This document shows positions 7,320-13,626 of a stretch of 14,992 nt of DNA, piece after piece. The notes under the pieces are model-generated. The model worked only from the letters and a program-made list of their open reading frames with translations. It had not been told where the DNA came from and searched no databases. A program made the position numbers and the translations under genes. Location of the stretch: positions 1 through 14,992 of the forward strand of contig CAJMPF010000016.1 of NCBI GenBank assembly GCA_905215195.1, in the 5' to 3' direction. Numbering within the stretch: position 1 is the stretch's first letter; each line of letters opens with the position of its first letter. Origin of the DNA: an uncultured bacterium (GTDB lineage Bacteria > Actinomycetota > Coriobacteriia > Coriobacteriales > Coriobacteriaceae).

Positions 7320-8408
7320 CTACCTTTCCGTGCAGCTAATGCAGGGGTCGATGGTCAAGATGATCATGGGCACGTTGGCAAGGAGCACGCCCTGCAGCGC
7401 ATGCGTCAGACCCGCCAAGTTTTGCGACGTCGGCGTGCGCACGCGGAAACGGTCCAGATTCTTGGTGCCGTTGCCACGCACATAGTAATACGCCTCGCCG
7501 CGCGGCTGCTCAATCACAACCTCGCCGCGCGCGCCGTCGGTCGGTGTGAGCTTGGTACGCCCGCCGATGCCGTCGTGCGGAATCTTGCCGACAAGCTCCT
7601 TGATAATGTCCATGGCCTGCGTGACCTCGGCGCAACGCACCTGGCAGCGGGCATAGCAGTCGCCGTCGGTGGCAACGATAGGCTCAAACGCGACCAGATC
7701 CGCATAGGCGCCGTCGCCAAACACGCGCACGTCGTAATCCACGCCCGAGGCGCGACCGAACGGGCCGACCATCGAAAGCTCCAGCGCGTCCTTCTTGCTG
7801 ATCACACCCACGCCATGCAGGCGCTCGCCGCAGCTGTCGTCGTCCAAAAACGTATGCACCAGGGCCTCGTAGTCGGGACGCATGGCATCGAGCGTCTGGA
7901 CAATTCCGGCCAGCTCGGAGTCCTCGATATCGTGCTTAAGGCCGCCGATCTCGTTAATCGACAGAATCACGCGCCCGCCGCAAGTGCTCTCAAAAATCTT
8001 GAGTATCTGCTCGCGCAGGGTCCATGACCGATAGAACAGCGCCTCGAAGCCAAAGGCGTCGGCGAGCAGACCCAGCCACAGCAGATGCGAGTGAATGCGC
8101 GAAAGCTCGTGCAGAATGGTGCGGATATACTGCACGCGACCAGGCACCTCGATGTCGAGCATGCGCTCGCAGGCGCTGGCATAGCCGCAGCTGTGGCCCA
8201 CGGCGCAGATGCCGCAGATGCGCTCGACGATGTAGCCAAACTGATGCATGTCGCGCTTTTCGGTGAGCTTCTCGAGCCCGCGGTGCACAAAGCCGATCTG
8301 AGGAATTGCCTCGATGACGCGGTCATCCTCGATCACCAGGTCCAGATGAAGCGGCTCGGGCAGCACCGGGTGCTGCGGGCCAAACGGAATAACGGAGCGA
8401 TGTGCCAT
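7320..8408 (-). CDS. echE: Ech-type [NiFe] hydrogenase large (catalytic) subunit
   Basis: The product has 362 residues, close to the ~360 usual for EchE. Both nickel-binding motifs are present: RICGIC near the N-terminus (C65, C68) and DPCISC at the C-terminus (C356, C359). The four cysteines hold the Ni-Fe(CN)2CO centre that reduces protons to H2. The N-terminal HRGLEK and the following QFGY region match the NuoD/HycE fold. The protein stops three residues after the last cysteine (TER), so there is no C-terminal peptide for a maturation protease. The start at 8408 is set by AAAGGAGG lying within the last codons of the upstream gene, whose stop is 5 bp before this ATG. No hyp maturation genes are seen in the window. 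Confidence 0.95.
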   Translation of the reverse strand: MAHRSVIPFGPQHPVLPEPLHLDLVIEDDRVIEAIPQIGFVHRGLEKLTEKRDMHQFGYIVERICGICAVGHSCGYASACERMLDIEVPGRVQYIRTILHELSRIHSHLLWLGLLADAFGFEALFYRSWTLREQILKIFESTCGGRVILSINEIGGLKHDIEDSELAGIVQTLDAMRPDYEALVHTFLDDDSCGERLHGVGVISKKDALELSMVGPFGRASGVDYDVRVFGDGAYADLVAFEPIVATDGDCYARCQVRCAEVTQAMDIIKELVGKIPHDGIGGRTKLTPTDGARGEVVIEQPRGEAYYYVRGNGTKNLDRFRVRTPTSQNLAGLTHALQGVLLANVPMIILTIDPCISCTER

Positions 8409-8413
8409 GGACC

Positions 8414-9133
8414 TTACGCCTCCTTTTTCTGCTTGTCGCGGGCGACCTTGGCGGCAAGCGCCGCGCGGACCTTGGCCGCTTTCTCGGGATCCATGGCGGC
8501 GAGCTTTGCCTCCATCTCGGCAGCCTTGAGCGCGGCCTTCGCAGCAGTTTCATCGTGCTGAGCATCGGAGCCGGCAGCCGCAGCGGGCTGAGCGACGACA
8601 GCGCCCACAGCATCGCCAGCGCCCGCGACGCCCTCCCCCGCAGCGGCCGTGGCAGCGGCGGCCTTTTCGGCCGCGGCCTTGCGCGCCTTGGCCTCGGCGG
8701 CGGCACGAACCTTCATGGCCTTCTCGCGCGCGGCCTTCACCTCGGGTGTGATAACGCTCATGGGCTCGGCAGTCGAAACCTGGTAGAAAAAGCCCTTAAA
8801 GTCGATCTGCATATCGGTGATGACGAGACCAAACAGGTCGTGGGCCTCATTTTCAAACGGGAACACCGCAGGGTAATACGAGCTGATGGACGGAATCTCC
8901 TGGTACTGGTCGATGCCCTCAACCACCAGGTTCTCAATCGCATAGCTGCCGTCCTGCGCAATATGCTCCTGAGCAGCACGAACGTCGATAAACGTATAGA
9001 CCAGACGATACGATCCGTCGTCGACGTTGCGCTCGGCGTGCATTTGCACAAAGCGCGCGTCGACGCCCTTGAGCGCCTGGACATGCGACAGGAGCTCGTC
9101 AATCCCGACGGTGGTATAGATAGCCTTTTGCAT
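8414..9133 (-). CDS. echD: Ech-type hydrogenase NuoC-like subunit with long Ala-rich tail
   Basis: Residues 1-130 resemble the 30-kDa subunit of complex I (NuoC) and the N-terminal part of HycE; the family signature appears as PFENEAHDLFGL near 92-103. It docks the large subunit and has no cofactor. Residues about 131-239 are a low-complexity Ala/Lys/Glu/Arg extension, probably helical, with repeated KAA/EAKA patterns and an Ala/Gly-rich hinge near 160-190. Canonical EchD is about 120-130 residues, so the tail nearly doubles it. ATG overlaps the stop of the small-subunit gene as TAATG, with AAAGGAGG 7 nt upstream, indicating translational coupling. Confidence 0.88.
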   Translation of the reverse strand: MQKAIYTTVGIDELLSHVQALKGVDARFVQMHAERNVDDGSYRLVYTFIDVRAAQEHIAQDGSYAIENLVVEGIDQYQEIPSISSYYPAVFPFENEAHDLFGLVITDMQIDFKGFFYQVSTAEPMSVITPEVKAAREKAMKVRAAAEAKARKAAAEKAAAATAAAGEGVAGAGDAVGAVVAQPAAAAGSDAQHDETAAKAALKAAEMEAKLAAMDPEKAAKVRAALAAKVARDKQKKEA

Positions 9134-9708
9134 TACTCGGCCTCCTTTGCAGCGACGGGCGCTGCGGGCTTCTCGGCAGGCGCGTCGCCGGCCTCCGCAG
9201 CAGCCACAAACCCGTCCTCGCCCAGCTCAACGCCGCCATCCCAGGTAGCAGCGCCGCCCACGGTAAGCGGATCGCCGCCAGCACGCATCACGGCCTCCTT
9301 CTGATCCAGGATGCCGCACGCCTCCACAATGGCATCGATCACGGTCTCGGGGCGAATGGCGCACCCGGGCGCGTACACGTCCACGGGAATCGCGCGGTCC
9401 ACGCCACCGATCACGTTGTAGGCGTCGCGGAACACGCCACCCGAACACGCGCAGATGCCGCACGCCACCACGCACTTGGGCTCGAGCATCTGGTTGTAGA
9501 TCTGGCGCACGACAGGCAGGTTCTGGGCATTGACCGACCCCGTCACCAAAAAGATATCCGCATGCTTGGGGTTGCCGGTGTTGACCACGCCAAAGCGCTC
9601 CGCATCGAACAGCGGCGTGAGCGAGGCCAGCACCTCGATATCGCATCCGTTGCAGCTCGAGCCGTCGTAATGAATAACCCACGGCGAGCGCGACATTTTA
9701 TGATCCAT
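9133..9708 (-). CDS. echC: Ech-type [NiFe] hydrogenase small subunit (NuoB/HycG-like)
   Basis: This 191-residue protein belongs to the NuoB/HycG/EchC group, which carries one proximal [4Fe-4S] cluster next to the NiFe site. Likely ligands are C19 and C22 (SSCNGC), C86 in GICACSGG and C116 in APGCAIRPE. Residues about 145-191 form an Ala/Pro/Glu-rich tail not needed for the fold. AGGAGG sits 8 nt before the ATG, in the 12-bp gap after the membrane-subunit stop. It relays electrons from the ferredoxin subunit to the large subunit. Confidence 0.93.
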   Translation of the reverse strand: MDHKMSRSPWVIHYDGSSCNGCDIEVLASLTPLFDAERFGVVNTGNPKHADIFLVTGSVNAQNLPVVRQIYNQMLEPKCVVACGICACSGGVFRDAYNVIGGVDRAIPVDVYAPGCAIRPETVIDAIVEACGILDQKEAVMRAGGDPLTVGGAATWDGGVELGEDGFVAAAEAGDAPAEKPAAPVAAKEAE

Positions 9709-9720
9709 GGATGCCGCCTC

Positions 9721-12603
9721 CTAAATAAACACGTCGACGAGGATGGGCATAAGGTTGAGTAGGCCAAACACCAGCGCCACGCCCCATCCGAGCCTAAAGC
9801 AGCTGCGCCAGGTGCTGCGTGCGAAGGTGTTGTCGATCAGGACCTCGACAAAATACGTCGCGGCCATCACGACCAGGGCTACGACCCAGCTCACCGGGTT
9901 GTTCCAAACAAAGAACATGCCCACCCACATCAAAAACAGCACGGTCTCGCACCAGTGCATAAGGGTCATCTTGGCCAGCGTGCCGCCGCTCATCTCGGTG
10001 GCGACGCCCTGGACGATCTCCTGATGCGCGTGATGCGAGTACGAAAGGTCAAACGGCGACTTGCGCAGCTTGATGGTAAGCACCGCGAGCAACGCGAGGA
10101 AAATGGGTGCGCTGTACACGATGATGGGGGCCGACTGCCCCGTCACGGCGATGGAATCGAAGCTGTCGGTGGCAAGGTACAGGCCCACGCTCATCAGCAG
10201 AACGGCGGGCTCGTAACTCATAACCTGCAGCAACTCACGGTCGGCGCCGACCTGGGCAAACGGGCTTTGCGTCGAGGCGGACGCCAACACCACAAAGATC
10301 GCGGCGAGGGTAACCATAAAAGCGCACAGCAGCGTGTTGGAGCCCGACACAAAGATGCCGCCGCCCACGACAGTGAAGATGAGCGCGCACGCCATGTAGG
10401 TATCGTCCATGGTGTTTACGCTGGCGGGGGCCTTGCGCAGCAGCTTGGCAACGTCGTAGAAGGGCTGCAGCAAGCGCGGACCCACGCGGCCCTGCATACG
10501 GGCCGAAAGTTTGCGGTCAACGCCGTCGATCAGGCCGCCCACAAGCGGCGCCAGCAGGGCAAACGCCACGGTGCCAATAAAAATGCCCACGACGCCCGAG
10601 CCTTCGAAATACTTGCCGCGCAGCACCGAGGGCGCGCTCATGGCAAGCCGCTCGGGCCCAATCCACGCGCAACACAGCAGCGCAAACAAGATAATGCTGC
10701 AGCACACGACGCTGCCCGCGGGGCCAATACGCTTCTCGCCAAGGGCGTCCTCCGAGTACCAATTGCGCTTTTCGGCCTTTACCTCGCGACCCATCGAGCC
10801 GCGGAAATGGCGATATTTATCGGTTCCCACGCCCGAAAGATATACGTTTACGTGCGGTTTGTTGCTCACGCGGAATGAAGTCAGCAGCACCACAGCGATA
10901 AACGCCACGATAACCACCATCAGATACATGGCGTCCTTGCCAATAACGTACGGCACGCGGCCAAACACCATGGCCAAGTAAGGCGACACCAGACCGCTCG
11001 AGATAACCGGAAACGCCACGCAGCACAGAATCAGCAGCGCGGCGATGGTGTTGAGGGCCATCCATTCGGTCTTATGGACATTGACCTCAACGTTTTGAGC
11101 CGTGGGGTCGACGCCCGAAAGCTTGGCAAGCCACTTGCCCCAGAAGAAGAACGTCGCGGCCGAGCCAAAGGCCAGCACCATGATCATGAGCACGTTTCCG
11201 GTCTGGGCAAACGCCACCAGGGCGCCCCACTTGGACACGAGCATGCCAAACGGCGCCACAAACATGCCCATGATGCCCAGCATCATCAGGCGCGTCAGGT
11301 GCGGCATGCGGCTGAACATACCGTCCATGTCCTCGATATCGCGGCTGCCGATATGATGCTCGGCCGTGCCCACGCACAGGAACAGCAGCGACTTGGCCAC
11401 CGTGTGGAACAGGATCAGGAAGATGGCCGCCCATACGGCCTCGGGCGCGCCGACACCCAAGCAGGCACTAATGAGGCCCAAGTTGGAAATGGTGGAGTAC
11501 GCGAGCACGCGTTTGGCGTTGCTCTGCGAGATGGCCATGAGGGCAGCGAGCAAAAACGTGATGGCACCCACACTCGTGACCATAAAACCGGTCACAGGAT
11601 AGATAGCATAGAGCGGGCTCAGCTTGACCATCAGGAACACGCCGGCTTTGACCATGGTTGACGAGTGCAGCAGGGCGCTCGTGGGCGTGGGGGCAACCAT
11701 AGCACCGAGCAGCCAAGTGTGGAACGGCATCTGTGCGGCCTTGGTGAGTGCGGCGAGCGACAACAGGATGACCGGCATCACCAGCAGTGCGGATTGCGCG
11801 GTACCGGCGCCGGAAAGCTCGATCATGCCCGAGATGGTCAGCGGCATGCCGTTAACGTGCAAGAACATAAGGCCCGCCAAAAACGCGATACCGCCCAGCA
11901 TGTTAAGGATGATCTGGGTAAAGGCGTTCTTAATGGCCTCGGGCGTGCGCGTGTAGCCAATCATAAGGAACGAGCACACGGTGGTGATTTCCCAGCCGCA
12001 GAACAGCCACTCAAGGTTGTCGCTCGTCACGATGACGAACATGGCCGAGAGGAACAGGAACATAAGCGCCAGGAACTGCGGGCGACGGTCGGGCGCGGTC
12101 TGCCCGCGCAGCGCGGCCTCGTGCTCGTCATGGGCCTGGAAGTCCTTCATGTAGCCCAGGGCATACACGCAGATAAGGCTACCGACGATGCCGACGGCGA
12201 GGACCATGATCACGCTCATGTAGTCCAGGTAGAGCGGCGTCGCCGTGACGGCTTCGGCCGCGGGCAGCGTCATGGCTGCAAAGGCGAGCGAGCCCACCAG
12301 TTGGACTATGCCGAGCACCGTGGTGAGTGCGTTCCTATATTTGTACGCGTTGTACAGGATGACGGCGCACAGAATTACGTCGATGACGGAGCTGATGATC
12401 GAGAGCACATGCGAGGTGCCGGGGGCAACCTCAAAGCTCTGCGGACCCGTGCCAAAAAACATGACGGCGACTACAACTGTCACCGCCATAATAATGCCGG
12501 AGCCTATGAGCCCCACCGCATCGCGGGCGCGGTCACCGCGCGCGAGCAGCATGCCCAGCGCCGGTACCAGCGGAAACAGGGTAAGGAAATACAGTAGCGT
12601 CAT
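9721..12603 (-). CDS. Fused membrane subunit of Ech-type hydrogenase (EchA-like + EchB-like)
   Basis: A single 960-residue frame combines two proteins that are normally separate. Residues 1 to about 650 are an antiporter-like NuoL/EchA domain: GWE with E205 in a mid-membrane helix, TKAAQMPFHTW with K288 and H295, and APTPTSALLHSSTMVKAGVF at 304-323, the conserved proton-channel features. A hydrophobic segment near 629-649 looks like the old last helix of EchA. From about 668 the sequence is NuoH/HycD/EchB-like, with GRVGPRLLQPFYDVAKLL near 705 and ADRELLQVMSYEPAVLL further on. The size fits EchA (~640) plus EchB (~290). It anchors the complex and couples H2 formation to H+ or Na+ export. First gene of the operon; GGGGGAG lies 7 nt before ATG. 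Confidence 0.93.
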   Translation of the reverse strand: MTLLYFLTLFPLVPALGMLLARGDRARDAVGLIGSGIIMAVTVVVAVMFFGTGPQSFEVAPGTSHVLSIISSVIDVILCAVILYNAYKYRNALTTVLGIVQLVGSLAFAAMTLPAAEAVTATPLYLDYMSVIMVLAVGIVGSLICVYALGYMKDFQAHDEHEAALRGQTAPDRRPQFLALMFLFLSAMFVIVTSDNLEWLFCGWEITTVCSFLMIGYTRTPEAIKNAFTQIILNMLGGIAFLAGLMFLHVNGMPLTISGMIELSGAGTAQSALLVMPVILLSLAALTKAAQMPFHTWLLGAMVAPTPTSALLHSSTMVKAGVFLMVKLSPLYAIYPVTGFMVTSVGAITFLLAALMAISQSNAKRVLAYSTISNLGLISACLGVGAPEAVWAAIFLILFHTVAKSLLFLCVGTAEHHIGSRDIEDMDGMFSRMPHLTRLMMLGIMGMFVAPFGMLVSKWGALVAFAQTGNVLMIMVLAFGSAATFFFWGKWLAKLSGVDPTAQNVEVNVHKTEWMALNTIAALLILCCVAFPVISSGLVSPYLAMVFGRVPYVIGKDAMYLMVVIVAFIAVVLLTSFRVSNKPHVNVYLSGVGTDKYRHFRGSMGREVKAEKRNWYSEDALGEKRIGPAGSVVCCSIILFALLCCAWIGPERLAMSAPSVLRGKYFEGSGVVGIFIGTVAFALLAPLVGGLIDGVDRKLSARMQGRVGPRLLQPFYDVAKLLRKAPASVNTMDDTYMACALIFTVVGGGIFVSGSNTLLCAFMVTLAAIFVVLASASTQSPFAQVGADRELLQVMSYEPAVLLMSVGLYLATDSFDSIAVTGQSAPIIVYSAPIFLALLAVLTIKLRKSPFDLSYSHHAHQEIVQGVATEMSGGTLAKMTLMHWCETVLFLMWVGMFFVWNNPVSWVVALVVMAATYFVEVLIDNTFARSTWRSCFRLGWGVALVFGLLNLMPILVDVFI

Positions 12604-12643
12604 ACCATCACTCCCCCATGCAAAAACGCTGCAATTGTTTAAC

Positions 12644-12696
12644 GTTATAGCTCAATTGAGGAGTAGCGACGGCAGGTTTTCGGTCAACTGGGGAGT
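12644..12696 (-). promoter_or_regulatory. Putative promoter/operator of the hydrogenase operon
   Basis: A TATAAC hexamer (minus strand, 12649-12644) lies about 40 bp before the start codon and could be a -10 box; no good -35 sits 17 bp upstream. Just upstream is the palindrome CTCAATTGAG (12651-12660). A 13-nt direct repeat, TCAATTGAGGAGT (12652-12664) and TCAACTGGGGAGT (12684-12696), differs at two positions and is spaced 32 bp, about three helical turns. A weak -35 with activator sites upstream would fit. Confidence 0.4.
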
Positions 12697-12748
12697 TTTA
12701 GGCGTACGGGGCAAGGGTACGTCCGCATTGGAGTAGAGGGGCGGCAAG

Positions 12749-12771
12749 AAAAATGCGCCCCCGTGGGCGCA
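12749..12771 (-). terminator. Rho-independent terminator of the HTH gene
   Basis: On the minus strand TGCGCCC, loop ACGG, GGGCGCA is followed by TTTTT. The perfect 7-bp stem starts 12 bp past the stop of the HTH gene. It separates that gene from the hydrogenase operon. Confidence 0.85.
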
Positions 12772-12783
12772 CCATCCCGTTCG

Positions 12784-13188
12784 CTATTCCGCCTTTTTAA
12801 CGCGCGGCTTGCGGCCGCGCGGCTTATCGACCAGTGCGGACTCACCGCTCTCGCGGTACTGACGGCACCAAGCCTTGACCGAAGACTCGCTGGGAATTTT
12901 GTGCTTGATCATGGCCTCGCGAACCGTCAAGCCGTTTTCCAGACGGTCCTTAACCACAGCGAGCTTTACGTCGTACGAATAGGCGTGATGATGCGAACCG
13001 GCATTGAGAACGGCGTCGGCACCGCCCACGGCATACGCGCGGGCCCACTGACGAGCCGTGGCCTGGGGAATGCCAAGCTCCGCGGCGAGGGCGCGATGAC
13101 CGACCCCCTCTTGGAGGATCTCGACGGCGCGCTGCCTAACCTCAGGCGCATGCGTGCGAGTCCTAGTTGCTTCCGACATACCTGCCAC
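12784..13188 (-). CDS. Small two-HTH DNA-binding protein, IS3 OrfA-like
   Basis: The product is up to 134 residues. Residues about 15-50 (EVRQRAVEILQEG...ALAAELGIPQATARQWARAY) form a first helix-turn-helix, and about 71-110 (VKLAVVKDRLENG...SESSVKAWCRQY) a second, the layout of InsE/OrfA and other Tnp-type HTH proteins. The tail is basic (DKPRGRKPRVKK) and resembles an AT-hook. No OrfB integrase, DDE motif or flanking inverted repeat is seen, so it is either a relic of an insertion sequence or a domesticated regulator. The first start is GTG at 13188 with AAGG 7 nt upstream; ATG at 13179 (131 residues) is equally possible. It has its own promoter and terminator, so it is monocistronic. Confidence 0.75.
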   Translation of the reverse strand: MAGMSEATRTRTHAPEVRQRAVEILQEGVGHRALAAELGIPQATARQWARAYAVGGADAVLNAGSHHHAYSYDVKLAVVKDRLENGLTVREAMIKHKIPSESSVKAWCRQYRESGESALVDKPRGRKPRVKKAE

Positions 13189-13510
13189 TTCTTAGCCTTA
13201 ACCGTTAATCTGCTTTCTTACGTGCACGCTAGATAGTAGCATTTTGCTGTTTGCTCAAAGCAGTTAATTAAAATAGACGCGGCATTATCTGGGCATTTGA
13301 CACCTATTTACGACGTTTCTTTATCGATTATTTACGCTGGTAGCTAGCTCGCAGCTAATCGTCATTCGTTTGCCAACAAAATTGGCATCTCTTTATGTCC
13401 TTTGGTCTAGAGGGAATAATTATTAACCCCTCCCCCAATAATTTTGAGCGGCCTGCAGGGCAGTGACGCCTCACTCCTCATGATTACCGCGCATTGCCAT
13501 CCACCCGAGC
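13189..13510. other. AT-rich intergenic spacer without recognisable genes
   Basis: This stretch is clearly richer in A and T than its surroundings. It contains small palindromes: TGCCAA-CAAAA-TTGGCA (13371-13387), AATTATT and AATAATT about 12 bp apart near 13420-13440, and AGTGA-CGCC-TCACT (13462-13475). No ORF of note is seen on either strand. It may hold the HTH gene's control region, or be a remnant of a transferred segment. Confidence 0.5.
13230..13258 (-). promoter_or_regulatory. Putative sigma-70 promoter for the HTH gene
   Basis: On the minus strand TTGAGC (13258-13253), a 17-bp spacer, and TATCTA (13235-13230) lie about 42 bp upstream of the GTG start. The -35 is good and the spacing ideal; the -10 matches consensus only in part. 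Confidence 0.45.
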
Positions 13511-13554
13511 AAAACAAAAAGGACGGGACCTGCTGCGCTTGCAGACCCCGCCCC
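13511..13554 (-). terminator. Rho-independent terminator of the flavin oxidoreductase gene
   Basis: On the minus strand GGGCGGG pairs with CCCGTCC (one G-U), with an inner CTGC/GCAG stem, and is followed by TTTTTGTTTT. It lies about 70 bp past the stop. An alternative longer stem, GCAGGTCC (13587-13594) with GGACCTGC (13526-13533), would compete with it. Confidence 0.7.
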
Positions 13555-13626
13555 GGTTGACACCCGATGGGACGCAGTCGGGCGAGGCAGGTCCGTGCTA
13601 CCGCCCCGCCTGGCCGCGATGTTCAA

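Noticed and set aside
7266..8027. A 253-codon plus-strand frame
   Set aside because: It is antisense to the catalytic hydrogenase subunit, which has both NiFe motifs; there is no family resemblance.
11665..12597. A 310-codon plus-strand frame
   Set aside because: It is antisense to the membrane-subunit gene and its composition (very His/Gln/Arg/Gly-rich) is that of a shadow of hydrophobic codons.
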